Below are positions 36,485 to 48,519 of a stretch of 64,000 bases of DNA, one piece after another. How positions within the stretch are numbered: the stretch's first letter is position 1; every line of letters begins with the position of its first letter. Both the position numbers and the translations under genes were made by a program. This stretch comes from Ficedula albicollis. Its lineage: Eukaryota > Chordata > Aves > Passeriformes > Muscicapidae. The notes under the pieces are model-generated. The model did no database searches, was not told the origin of the DNA, and saw only the letters and a program-made list of their open reading frames with translations. Location: the NCBI RefSeq assembly GCF_000247815.1, contig NC_021686.1, positions 3,414,060 to 3,478,059 on the forward strand, given 5' to 3'.

Positions 36485-36540
36485 GAATTAAAGGTATTTT
36501 TAGGTCAAGGGACTACAGATATTTAAACAGAAATAAGTGT
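36485..36540. repeat. Dispersed 56-bp repeat, copy 1
   Basis: This copy matches 37348-37403 in the same orientation over 56 bases without gaps and with seven mismatches (about 87 percent identity). The core is TATTTAAACAGAAAT. The flanks do not match. It could be a remnant of an old duplication or of an uncharacterised short repeat. Confidence 0.7.
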
Positions 36541-37347
36541 TGGTATTTCACTAAGTGCTGCCAAAGCCTGGATCCTACATCTCTGTTATATAAGAGCTGG
36601 AAAATGTTAAAGTAGGTATGGAAATATATTTTCATCATAATAAATCTTGCTTTGACTCATTGGTATGCAACCACCAATAATTAAATGTAATTGAAGCACT
36701 CTGCCAGAGGAGGTGTGCCCCAGAAGTGATTGCTCCTCTTGTTCTGCTCTGCAGTGTGCAGGTCTAGGAGCTGAACTGAATTGTGTGTTTGACCTGCACA
36801 GAATGAGCAGCAGCTGCCATTTCATCACACTACACCTGCATTCTAAATGCTGTAATTAGTCAATATTAAACTAATAATGGAGCAGCAATAGACACTGCTG
36901 AATATATTTGAGTGATGTTGAGTTACGGTGAATGTGCATCACACGCACACACCACAGAGGCAAACAGTTTTCTACCCTGGTTTTTAACTAAGAGCATTCA
37001 AGGATTCCATGTGTTCTTCCAGTGATGTGAAACATCTCTGAATTCAGTTTTTCTGTGGAAATACTGCTGGACCTAACCAAATAATCTTCTATAATTAATG
37101 AGGTGTTTTTATCTATATCCCCTGTGTAATTCCTGTAGTCTACATTTGTGAAGATGTCTCAGACTAAATTTGTTAATTCATTAAATTGGACATTCTTGTG
37201 CCGCATTTGAACTGATATAAATCGGAAACTCCTGTTCTGCAACAGTGAGTCCTAGACTGGACAACATTAGGCATGTATTTAAAATGTACTATTTTTCCAG
37301 TTTTGGGTTGCTGCAAGCTATGATCATCACTGAATTTGTTGGAGAGT

Positions 37348-37403
37348 GAATTAAGGGTATTTTTATGTCGTGGGACTAGAGTTATTTAAACAGAAATGAG
37401 TGT
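37348..37403. repeat. Dispersed 56-bp repeat, copy 2
   Basis: The partner of 36485-36540, 863 bp downstream and in the same orientation. See that entry for the alignment. Confidence 0.7.
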
Positions 37404-37629
37404 ACATCTACAGAGAGAACTCCCTCTATGGCTATGTTTTCACTGGCAAATAGCAAGGCCCAGAGAGTGAACCTTTAGAGCAGAGCTAATTATTGCTAAT
37501 GAGCCCCTGATACTACAGACTTCCTTCAGAAACACTGAAGCACTTGTTGATTCAGCTCACGTCAGTCCTTGGGATGAAAATAGCCTTTCACTGCACTGGT
37601 AATGTGCTTTGGAGGGGACTCCCTGCAAA

Positions 37630-37880
37630 TTGCTGTAGAAGGAATCCAAAGATAGGGTGGTTTGAGAGGGATTTAATTAGCAGGAGTCACAAATGGTTCG
37701 TTGCCTGGTGGAAATGAGCGGTGTAATTGCAAATCTAATCTGTTCATGCCTGGAACTTCAGCAGCCCTGATGCCTGCAATGGAAATTGCATCAAGTCCCT
37801 TTCCAAGGTAGGCAATGGGATCAATTTGCTTGATTGATATCTTCCTCTTGGCCACATATCTGTCACTGAGCAAATTCTTA
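37630..37880. promoter_or_regulatory. Candidate conserved element, coding status open
   Basis: This block is unique and retains CpGs (GTTCGTTGCC, GAGCGGTG) in AT-rich surroundings. It contains TTTAATTAGCAGG and AATTGCAAATCTAATC. The minus strand is open for 66 codons (37873-37673) but lacks an ATG at its start. Its translation is varied rather than low-complexity (for example IKQIDPIAYLGKGLDA), so a short exon cannot be dismissed by eye. A conserved enhancer seems more likely because the nucleotide motifs are homeodomain- and POU-like. Confidence 0.3.
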
Positions 37881-38009
37881 TGACACTGTTGAATTACTTG
37901 AAATAATGGTGGCTGTGTTGTGTTGCTCTGGGAAGTCAGGTGATTCTAATGATGACTCTGAAATATTTGGAAAGAAAAAAAAAAATCCAGTGCTGCCCTT
38001 AGAGCTTTT

Positions 38010-38200
38010 CCCTAACCCATAAATACTACTGTGTTGAAGCTGTAATGCAAATCACTCCAGAATTAATATATCCAGAAGAAATAACATTTGTACTGAAAAA
38101 TACATACGACAGAGAGGCTTTTGAGTACAGTATGCTAAAAAGGGTGTCAATTTTACTTGGCTCTATCATAATGAACAAATTGCCTTTTAAAGAAAATCAC
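38010..38200. promoter_or_regulatory. Candidate conserved non-coding element
   Basis: AT-rich unique sequence with TAATGCAAATCACTCC (POU octamer-like ATGCAAAT), AATTAATATA and a retained CpG in ATACGACAG. The call is from composition only. Confidence 0.22.
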
Positions 38201-38732
38201 CATGTCTTGTGTCTGAAAAATGTGCTTTAAAGTTTGTTTGGCTATTTAAAGCATTCATTTCCTCTACTGTTACCTTTTTCTGCTGTGGTTTAACTGGACT
38301 TTGCTGTTTCTTATTCTTAAAACATATGGGCAGTATGTGGACAAGGTCTGTCAGTGTAATTCTTGAGATCTTAAAAAAATTTTGGAGTGGTGATCAAAAG
38401 AGGTAGCATATGCTTCCAAGTCACTGTGGATTAAATATGCTGATTTCTGAATGTCAAATTTGACACTAAAGTTAGATGGGAAATGAGCTTTTATTCTGGG
38501 GAAAAAAACCCCCAAAATTTCCCTGAAATATTCTTGACTTTAAATTGAGGTGGTGCCATTTGTGTAGCCATGAGGCTGCTGAGTGATGTAACTTGTGTCT
38601 TTCCCTCGTTCACAATTCCCTGAGAGTCCTGTACTATTGCAGTTAACAACTCCAGCATACGAAAGAAATCAGTGCTTGCTTCCATCCCAGTTTCACCAAA
38701 CCTTGGGACTTAAGGGCGTAGAGTTCTTACAG

Positions 38733-38858
38733 ATATACCCTGCCTAAAATATTGTCATTAATAATTGTCATTAATTGTTTTTTGTTTAGTGGTATATACC
38801 CTGCCTAAAATATTGTCATTAATAAATGTTAATTTCCAGATTTGTTTTTTGTTTAGTG
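38733..38858. repeat. 61-bp tandem duplication
   Basis: ATATACCCTGCCTAAAATAT begins at 38733 and again at 38794. The copies share the downstream word TTGTTTTTTGTTTAGTGG. The second copy has an extra TTTCCAGA segment. A smaller run of CCATGGGAATG-like words follows at about 38892-38953. Confidence 0.85.
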
Positions 38859-39090
38859 GGGTCCTACTCCAGTATTGATCCTAAATTAAAGCCATGGGAA
38901 TTCCGTGGGAATGCATCCATGGGATTTCCATGGGAATGCACCCATGGGAATGCTGTGTCCATAACTGCCCACTGCACAGCCTGAGGCTGCAGGGACAGAG
39001 GATAGAGCAGTGCTCTGCACATCCTACTCAGACCTGAAGCCTTGCAAATGCATTTCTGCTTTTAGTCCAGCTGTGGAGTGGCTGCAGCCT

Positions 39091-39260
39091 CTGCTCCTCA
39101 GCTCCCCTGTGCTGTGATAGAGAAGCATTGATTTTATTTCTTTTTTTTTTCTACAGATCTGCACTTGCTGTGCCGCTGCTCCTCAGCTCCCCTGTGCTGT
39201 GATAGAGCAGCATTGATTTTATTTCTTTTTTTTTTCTATAGATCTGCACTTGCTGTGCCA
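39091..39260. repeat. 85-bp tandem duplication containing an acceptor-like site
   Basis: CTGCTCCTCAGCTCCCCTGT begins at 39091 and again at 39176. Each copy contains a T-rich stretch ending in CTACAG (copy 1) or CTATAG (copy 2), then ATCTGCACTTGC. Copy 1 therefore resembles a 3' splice site and copy 2 has the same position altered. No exon was identified downstream. Confidence 0.9.
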
Positions 39261-41394
39261 TTATAGCTCATTGACCCATGGTGTCTCCTGAGGAGAGCCC
39301 TCCTACTTTCCACAGGCACCCCTTCATGTGGCTGCCACACTCAAAAAGTTTTTATTAAAGAAATTAAAGTACCTCATTCCCAAATCTGGAACTGGGAGTG
39401 CATGTGGAAAGATTCTGAACACTTGATTATCACTCCTTGGCCTCTTTCCTTTTATTCCATAACCTGGGGCTTTCATTGTTGCACATTTTGGAAGGAAAAG
39501 CAATTTGGAGTCAGCATAGAATTTGGATGATATTATGGACAGCCCCTCTGAAATCCTGCAGTGGAGACGCATTGCAGGGAGGTGAACCAAAACTGAGTAC
39601 AGAGGGCAGGTGCAGGAGGTTTTTGTAGCCACCAGAGCTCCTGGTCAGGGAGAGTGCAGGAGAGCAGGGATGGTGCCATGGGCTGTGCTTTCCTCAAGGG
39701 AGGGGCTGCTTCCCCTGAGATGAGCTTCTCCAAACTCAGTAACAGCTCCGTGGAGACAGTTCCCTGCTCTGTGCTTCCCATGTAATTAGAGTGGTGTCAC
39801 AGTGGAGGATTTTCACTGGGGATTGCTCAAAAAGCTGTCAATAGCTTTTTTTTTTTCCTCCCCTTTTAAAAAAATTTAGAACATGTTGGTTCTGAGGAAA
39901 CAGGGTGGACTACTTCTGCCTTTTGATAAATTCCTACCACCACCCTTTTTTTTGGTGCTGTTTGATATTCACGGCAGTGAAATGGAGCCTCTTCTTAGGG
40001 GAAGGCTCATTACTATAAAACTTGATTACATAGTGTTTGTAGCACAAGTATTTTATGGGTCAGCAGGAAGAATAACCAATTATTGCAGACTCCTTGCCAC
40101 AGAGCATGGCTGAGTTGCTGTGTTTCATCAGGTACAGGGTGATCCAAGCTGCTGTGAGCCATTCAATCATCTCCATAAATTAGACCCTCTGTAAAAAGGA
40201 ATTTTCAAACCCAGCATGTAGATTTTGTATTTGGTTAGAGGAGATAAAATAGTTGGTTTTAAGCCAACACTTAATAATAATATGGTTTATGTTTCACTTA
40301 TAAATACATAAAATCTAAATTATTAAGAAACCTAAGCGGTATTTTCAAAAGTGATCTTGATATGTGAGATTTAAAATCTCAGTGGAAAGGAGGTGATTTT
40401 GTATTTCTGAGTTAATTTGCTCCAGATCTTTACACGTATATGGGAGCCTTATTGCTGTTGACAGTAAGGCAAGGTTTTAATACCTAATTAGGTAACAATC
40501 TTTGTATGAAGTTCTTACCTGCAGAAAAGGTAAATTAAAATCTAGATTAAAAGGAAAAAAACTTGTAACCCATATGGTGTAAAAACTGACTTCCTACTCA
40601 TACATAAGTTATGACTTAAGGCAGTGCCAGAGTCTTTGCAATGTATTATTGCATTCCAGAACTCAATAAAAATTGCTTTTTTTTCTACTGGTGGAAGGGA
40701 GCTTAAACACTGAAGTTTCAATAGATGTTACATAATTTTGCCCCTTTTTAGACAAAGTGGTGGACTGGAGAAGGGTATGGATTCCTTCTGCAGGTGCCTC
40801 AGAAAAGAAGGAGAATTCACTTCCCCCACTGGAAGGAAAGCCACTCCAATATTAACAAAACCTGATGTTAAAAAATTGCTTTAATTCTGGTAGTGCAGGT
40901 AAATATTTTAGTTCTATGAGCTTTTTATTTTTTCTCTTGCTGTGTAATAATTGTATGGAAACACTAAATAATTCAGCTGGATCTGGATATCTCAAAACAG
41001 GAAATCTGAAGGCTATCAGCTCTTGGGACAATGTTTTTCCAAAAAGTCTTTCCTAGGACTTGTATTTAAGGACATATTAAACTCTCTCTAAAATTTGAAG
41101 TGTGATTTAAGATCTGGAAGCTTCAAACAGACCTGAGTCCCTGGGTGAGGGATGCTTTGTTAAATCCAAAGTTAATCCTCCAGATGCTCCCTCCCAGAAT
41201 GTATTGATTTTCCTTTAAGGAGCTGGCATGCATCCCTGGGAAGAGATCTTTGCTCATAAACCTTGATCAAAGGCATTCTCTGTGCTACACGCAGGTAAGA
41301 ATTCTATAGAGGCTTTCCTGTCTCAATCACCAGACTGATTTATAATTTGTCTGCACACAAGTGGAATGATTAACCAGAAAAAAAAAAAAAGTAG

Positions 41395-41696
<302 letters not shown>

Positions 41697-44600
41697 TTTC
41701 AGTGAATGGGATTTGCACAAGAAAATCAAATAAAGCAGAGAAAACATGCAGCTGATGGCTGAGTTGTGCACTGCAAACCCTCTAAATTCAATTCAAGCTG
41801 AATACTTATGTAAGACAAAGTATAAAAGCTTTGTCATCATCAGTAGGCCACAGCATTAAAGGAAAACTTAGTTTCTGATCCTCTGGAGCAACAATGAAGT
41901 TGCACTTCCACAATTCAGCCACTTCTGAGAGCATTATTTGTAAGGGTTCCCATATGCCTGATAAGAAAGACCCTCAGCTGCAGGAGAACATTTATTCCTA
42001 CTTAGGCAGGAAGGTTTGTACACCTTTAGCAACCCTAAATCTCTGTTGTGTATTCCTCCTCTTGCAGAGATCAGGGAACTTGAAGGGGAAGAAAAAAATT
42101 TTTTCTTCTGTGCACTAGATCACTTATTTTGATCCAACATTAAAACCTTTCCAGATAATAATTTACAGTTTCTTTCTTTACAGAATATAGGTCTTCAGCT
42201 CCTTTTTATTCATCCCAGTCTTCTTCTTCAAGTCTGTAACACTCAGGTTTGAGTGCAAACTGTGGAAAGACAGTGTAAAATATAGCTTTAGTGATTCTGG
42301 AAAGGAAATACTGAATATTTTGCCCAGTGCCTACATAGATCCAACACAGCTGGGTCTGAAAGAAACACAGCCCTGAGAAGTGCTTGCACTTCTGCTAAAG
42401 ATGAGCAGTGTGTAAAGGAAAAGGGAAACTCCACCTGCATAACAAGGTCTGTGAGTAAAACAAACCTGCTGGAAAATGAGAAGTCAATCAACCTATTGTG
42501 ATAATCATTGATTGATGTGAGTGGTTTTGGAGTGGGAAGCTGTTTAAAGGATTTCTGTCAGCACCACTGGCAGGGTTTTTCTCTTGTGATTTTTAAAGCT
42601 GAGTCTTCTTAGCCACTTAACTTTTGGGAAAATGCTAACATAGGTAAATGTCTGGGGAAAAAAAAGGTGTATTTGAACCACGGGCTGGATATCTGTGATT
42701 TGGTAGATGCTGAAGTTACAAGAATTTGTAAAACTAAGGAAAAAAATAATGTTCCAGTTCCTTGACCCTGCAGATTAGGGAAGTCAAAGAAAGCTGTTGT
42801 TCTTATTTCTTCAGAATCTGTTGCTGTTCATAAGACACAGCATTGCCAACAGATGCAGCAGATCATCTTTAACATGGTTCCAGGCTATTTTTAATCCAGA
42901 TACCACCAGAAAGCCCCTTTAGATTTCCAGCATGAGAAAAGCTAAGGAGGCACTGATAAATGCTGCCCTAGCAATACTTGGTTACTGAGGAGACAATGGA
43001 AAACTCAGGGATAACTGTGCTGGATGAGAGGGCATGAGAAATCTCAGCCTGTCCCAGCTGATGGTGAAGTTTTTTTTTTTATTCTGCCCATCAGCATTTG
43101 TGTTTTGTATTGAGGATTTTACCTCTCTTACCTGCTAGGCTGCCATCTCTGCTTTTCCAGCAGAAAGAAGAACATAAAACATGCTGCCTTTATGGTTGGC
43201 CAAAATTGCAGCATTAACAAGGAAGTGTGAGTGAAAATGCCAGTCCAAATGACGTGTATTGCTGTCATTTAGGTTTTGAAGTTGTTACACTCCTGAGTGA
43301 GGAGTAGCAGATGCTCCTGTTACCTTGAAGTGTCTTTTTCTAAGCCCCAGTTAAATCTGGCACCATTTGTTTCCCAGCTCTAAAGTCTTAATTTGATAGC
43401 AGGCACATTTTTATCCCATCTGAGTGAATGTGAAAATATGAAGAGGAAAAGAATGCCTTAGGGGAGATTTTCTATTTCTGGAAGTAATCTCCATTGATAT
43501 ATTGTGTGAGCCTTCAGAGTGGAGACAATTGAAGATGGGGAGTGGGTGATTCTTTTTTCCCCCTACTTTCCTCATTTTTTTTTTTTACAACAGGCAGGAC
43601 AAAATGAGCAGCCCACAGAGAGATCCTGTCTTGGGAAAGAGAAGGGTTTTGCATATAGACCTTTATTCAAAGGTGATCAGACTGGATTTTTTTTATGTTC
43701 GTTTTTTCTCTCTTTTTTCTTTTTTCTCTTCTAAATATTATCATAATGAGGTGCCATGAGGGGTAGGTGAACCTACCCCTTTATGCTCTGGTTTGTTCTC
43801 TGGTGTTGCTCTATCTGCAGCCAACATGGCTCTTGAGCAGATTTTGTCATAAGAACCCAGGAGATGTTAAAATAGAAGTGCAATGAGGCGATGTTAAAAT
43901 AGAAGTGCAGGGTACAACTGGCTGAGTTTGTGGCTGTCCTGAGGAGTATCTGATGTTGCACTGGGAACTCTCCATTAAAACTCTTGGTCTTTACCCCTTC
44001 AGCACCATTGCTCCATTCATCTGGAAGCAAGAAATGCAGGAATTCAAGTCTGTGGGCTGGTGTCCTTTTGGGTTGTTAGTAACTCTCCACATGTTATTAG
44101 GGATGAAAATAATCATCAGTAGAGTGGTGACCTGCAAGAGCCAGAAACACAGAGAAACCAGACAGACACAATAATGGATTTTAGAGAACTTTCCTTACAA
44201 TCTTGGCCACACAATGTAATAGGCAAATAGAAGGTATAGTTCAGTTCCGTACAAAAGTGATACATTTTTCATGACAGAACTTTTGAATTCTCTGGAATGT
44301 AACTTTGAGAGGCTGATGTCTAATATTTCAGTATTAAGGTCTTGCCTTTGGAGCTGCCTCACAAGGTCCTGACTTTCCAGTAAAGACACAGAGTTCAACT
44401 TTTGTCTGAGTTTAAAAGAAAATCTCAGGTTTGCAGATGCAAACCCTGTATATGAAGATAAACTGGCTATGAGAAGGACATCCTCTTGGAGGAGTAGGCT
44501 ATTTTCATAACTTGGGACTTTTATCTATCTAAGGGAAGTGAATGTATCTATTTAGTTGGAAAAATCACTTTAATCTCACCTCAGTCACTTTAACCCATAA

Positions 44601-44799
44601 TTTTTTCCCAAGGCTGTGCATTCTATGCACTGTAGACAGCTGAAAAAAAATAAAATATTTCAGTCTGTAGCTGCTACCAATCTCTGTAAACTTAAATTCA
44701 AATTGATATTTGCCCTACTGTAAAGCACCCTAAGGGCTGTTAGGTAAAATAGGGCTGTGTTTGCAGCTTACTGGGGGCTCTCTAACTCCACTTCAACGA
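41697..44799. other. Non-coding DNA
   Basis: No gene is recognised. T-rich patches lie at 43070, 43570 and 43690-43730. There is a 27-bp tandem duplication (GATGTTAAAATAGAAGTGCA at 43863 and 43890) and a strong inverted repeat at 43759-43780. Confidence 0.55.
43759..43780. other. Perfect inverted repeat, 10-bp arms
   Basis: AGGGGTAGGT, two bases (GA) and ACCTACCCCT form a perfect hairpin. Outer bases CAT and ATG can extend the pairing across small bulges. No T run or promoter context explains it. Confidence 0.8.
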
Positions 44800-45250
44800 G
44801 CTGGCCAACAACTTCCAGGAATTTGCTGCAGCTATAATTTGAGCAGGAAGGCCAATGGCCCCTGGCCTGGATCAGGAATGGTGTGGCCAGCAGGAGCAGG
44901 GAGCTCATCCTTCCCCTGGACTCAGCACTGGTGAGGCCACACCTCGAGTGCTGTGCCCAGTTCTGGCCCCTCAGTTTAGGAAGGACCTTCAGATGCTCAA
45001 ATACATCTAGAGAAGGGCAAGGAGGCTGGTGAGGGGCTTGGAACACAAACCCTGTGGGGAAACCTGGGGCAGCTGGGGTTGTTCAGCCTGGAGAAAAGGA
45101 GACTCAGAGTGACCTTACACTCTCTACAGCTCCCTGAAAGGTGGCTGTGCTCAGGTGGGGTCGGTCTCTTTCTGCAGGCAGCACTGACAGAACCAGAGGA
45201 CACAGTCTCAAGCTGCACCAAGGGAGATATAGGGAAAAATTTTTTACAGA
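44800..45250 (+). mobile_element. CR1 LINE fragment, 3' part of ORF2
   Basis: This is the avian non-LTR retrotransposon CR1 in sense orientation. The frame from 44883 reads [12 protein letters not shown] then [12 protein letters not shown], the conserved region near the C terminus of the CR1 reverse-transcriptase protein. After it come the typical words GAAAAGGAGACTCAG, CTCCCTGAAAGGTGGCTG and ACACAGTCTCAAGCTG. The frame is broken by small indels, so the copy is dead. The 5' part is truncated, as usual for CR1. At TTTACAGAGTGATT the sequence jumps directly into the terminal ATTCTGTG repeats. About 200 bases of the usual 3' region are absent by comparison with the general CR1 layout. Confidence 0.9.
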
Positions 45251-46048
45251 GTGATTGTGATTCTGTGATTCTGTGATTCTGTGATTGTGATTCTGTGATT
45301 GTGATTCTGTGATTCTGTGATTCTGTGATTGTGATTCTGTGATTGTGATTCTGTGATTCTGTGATTCTGTGATTGTGATTCTGTGATTGTGATTCTGTGA
45401 TTCTGTGATTCTGTGATTGTGATTCTGTGATTGTGATTCTGTGATTCTGTGATTCTGTGATTGTGATTCTGTGATTGTGATTCTGTGATTCTGTGATTCT
45501 GTGATTGTGATTCTGTGATTGTGATTCTGTGATTCTGTGATTCTGTGATTGTGATTCTGTGATTGTGATTCTGTGATTCTGTGATTCTGTGATTGTGATT
45601 CTGTGATTGTGATTCTGTGATTCTGTGATTCTGTGATTGTGATTCTGTGATTGTGATTCTGTGATTCTGTGATTCTGTGATTGTGATTCTGTGATTGTGA
45701 TTCTGTGATTCTGTGATTCTGTGATTGTGATTCTGTGATTGTGATTCTGTGATTCTGTGATTCTGTGATTGTGATTCTGTGATTGTGATTCTGTGATTCT
45801 GTGATTCTGTGATTGTGATTCTGTGATTGTGATTCTGTGATTCTGTGATTCTGTGATTGTGATTCTGTGATTGTGATTCTGTGATTCTGTGATTCTGTGA
45901 TTGTGATTCTGTGATTGTGATTCTGTGATTCTGTGATTCTGTGATTGTGATTCTGTGATTGTGATTCTGTGATTCTGTGATTCTGTGATTGTGATTCTGT
46001 AATTCTGTGATTCTGTAATTCTGTGATTCTGTGATTGTGATTCTGTGA
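45251..46048 (+). repeat. CR1-tail-derived higher-order minisatellite, 44-bp unit
   Basis: This is a direct continuation of the CR1 fragment. The unit is three ATTCTGTG octamers, one ATTGTG hexamer, one octamer and one hexamer, 44 bp in all, in about 18 nearly perfect copies. Because 44 is not a multiple of three, each strand reads as a 44-residue periodic peptide in open frames, which is an artefact. The final copies contain CTGTAATTC variants (about 46001-46025). CR1 elements normally end with a few (ATTCTATG)n or (ATTCTGTG)n copies, so this is an expansion of that tail. Confidence 0.95.
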
Positions 46049-47889
46049 TCTGGCTGTGCTGGTCCATGGGTTGGTGCATTTGGAGCACCGTCTCTGGCGA
46101 TTCAACCAGGTCACATAGAGCTGCTGATCTCTTTGTCTCCAGAGGTCACTTTCTGAGCCTGAGCCTCAGAACACATCAAAGGCACTGGGATGTGCACCCT
46201 GGTACAACTGCTAATTTCCCATTAGTGAAGTGTCCCTCAGTAACTGCTGCTCTTTAAGAACGTGTGTTGATCCATTCCAAACCTGGTGTTGCAAAAGCAT
46301 CTTTGAATCTTTTTTCTTCCCATGTTTTCTTTATCTCCTTATGAAATTATTTAGTTACCTTAAATTTATGGAGTTACTGTATTTTATATTTATCCAGCAC
46401 CTGCAATTTTAATTTAAAAAATCTTAGCCAATTTGGTCCATGTACCTGCTGCAGTATTTTCTTTTGTACATTTACAGTGTAAAGCCAACATTTTTACCTT
46501 GGACTCCTGGGGCCAAATTATCAGCCAGTAGAAGTTCCTGTGGCTGCCTGTCTTGTCCCAGTTGTACTCTTCCACGAAGCAGGATCACAATCCTAAGGCA
46601 ATTTTCCCAGCATAATTGGAGGCTTTCAGACAGTAATTGCAGCATGTAGGTGACAGGGTAACATTAGACAAAGGGGAAGTCCTGGGTTGTCCTGGTACTG
46701 TTTGGGTTAGCTCAGTTTGCAGTCTCACCTGAGGTGTCTGAATCAGAGGCTGTGAAGTGAAAATCTTCTAAAAGAGGTTCTTGTGTTCTGAGTGGTGGTG
46801 CTCCTTTCTGCTGAGTCAGCTCAGAGAAAAACACAGGGAAAAAAAATCTGCCTTTTTTTTCTGCCTCCTAATTCTGGCTCCCCTGGAATCAGTAAATGCA
46901 GAGACTCTTGAAAATGAAAAATAAGAAGAGTTTGCCTTTTTTGTATATCTAAATCAAATAAGGATTATATTGCTTCTGGGAGTGTAGAGGAGACCACAGA
47001 GGATCTGGGGTCTCTCTGTGATGGTTTCCAGGGTAATTCAGTAGTTCCAGCTGTTCCTGTGTAAGGGTCATGTTGTGAATACTGTGGGCTCAAAGATGCA
47101 AATGCAAAATTCCTCAAATATCTTGTGCTGCTATCGAGTGGCAAGGCTTTACAAGGAAATTCATAGTAAATTCTAGCAAGTCAGGTTGTCTTCCTGCTGC
47201 TTTCCTTTGTGGGTCTGGTACTGCTGCAGCTTGGTTAGATCCAGAGATCTGTGCTACATCTGTGTTCTTGTTGAGACCACTGTTTCTTCACATTGTACTA
47301 GGTGTGTGTCTTCTGCTCCTTTAAAAATAATCTACCTTTTACATTTCCAGAACTCTTTGGACTCCTAATGCTTTTCCTGTTACATTAAATTTCCACTGAG
47401 CCTGCAGCATTTAATGTAATAGTTTGTGCAGTTAGCATCTGAACCCAAGTCCTAAAGCATTTGAGTTCACTATATTTAGGGTAGGACTGCCTGCAATTTA
47501 TTTGAAACTTAAATCCCAATTATCAAATCCAGTTTATTTTCTATTTCCCAGTAGCCTTTAATCTGTGCTTGTGTGGCAAACCTTAGAGGAAAAAACAGAA
47601 GATTAATTTTTGAAACATGTTCTTTGTCTTTGAAAGTCAGAAATCTCCACAGATTCTCTCACTCATTTTACTTATGCCTTTATTTATATTTTAAAAATAT
47701 CTTTCCATCTTTTAGCTGTAGTGACAACTTCTGGACTGTTGTTCTCAACTGCCCTGAGATTTGAAACAGTTTTCAATAGCTTACAATCTTGCATTTCAAC
47801 CCTTGGCTACTACAACCCAAATATTTGTATAGGAAGAAACGTCAGCACACTCAAGATAGATTTTTTGGTTTTGCAAAGCAATTTTTGCT
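46049..47889. other. Non-coding DNA
   Basis: No gene or transposon is recognised. The sequence after the repeat (46049-46130) does not match the usual CR1 body, as expected for the genomic side of a CR1 3' end. T-rich and AT-rich unique sequence fills the rest. Confidence 0.55.
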
Positions 47890-48519
47890 TTTTCAAAGCA
47901 AAATTGCATGTTGGCCAGGAGCAAGGGAGGATAAGCAAAGTCTTTGCCTGACACTGCTGTGAGTGCTGCTCGTGTCTGGCAGCCTGGATGGGCTCCTGCT
48001 GGTGGGGAAATCAGGGAGAGGTGTTAGAAAGCTGCTGGGCAAATGACAGAGGGCACACACAGCTGCTGTGCTCCACTCAGAGGAAGGGCACTGTGGTGTG
48101 AGGAGTGTTCTTTGCTCTGTGGGTGTGCAGAGAGAGAAAAGGATTTCTTCTGGAGCCTCAGAGAGTGCCCCAAAGCCTCTGGGGCAGTGGGGGATGCAGT
48201 GGTGTAGGAGAATAGTTTGTGAGGTTAGTGCAGAAGGCAACCCTTCCCAATGGATTACAGCTGTAGGGATTACCAGGAGTGGAAACAGCCTTGCCTGTCT
48301 GATGGGGATGGGTGCTATAAAAGAGTGGGCCAGCTTGTTGGGATTAAGTTGGAGATTCACAGTCTGCTGGCTGTGCTTTGAGGAGCTAAGGGATGTGTGG
48401 TCATGCAAGGGACAGACAAGGTAAAAAGATGCTGTGAGAGGGACAGATAGGGTCAGGTGGCTGGGAAAGGAACAGCTTGGGCTTAGTGAGTCATAGAGAA
48501 GGAAGAGAGAAACTTGCAG
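47890..48519 (+). other. Unclassified segment, possibly a decayed LTR
   Basis: This GC-richer stretch includes CTATAAAAGAGTGGGCC (TATAAAAG at 48316-48323) followed by GCTTGTTGGGATTAAG, an arrangement seen in some avian retroviral LTRs (TATA box, then the start of R). I cannot find matching TG...CA ends, a tRNA primer site or internal genes. Its minus strand is open for 171 codons with a Ser/Pro/Leu-rich translation and no domain. The LTR reading is a weak inference. Confidence 0.2.

Larger units (their letters stand above)
34208..41394. other. Non-coding DNA with conserved-element-like blocks
   Basis: No gene is recognised. The stretch holds several AT-rich blocks of conserved-element appearance (34990-35410, 37630-37880 and 38010-38200), a short C run at 36045-36054, a dispersed 56-bp repeat pair, and tandem duplications at 38733 and 39091. 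Confidence 0.5.

Noticed and set aside
44997..46114. Two long minus-strand frames of repeating QNHRITES-type residues
   Set aside because: The 44-bp CR1-tail repeat lacks stops on that strand, so periodic frames arise automatically. Part of each frame runs into antisense CR1.
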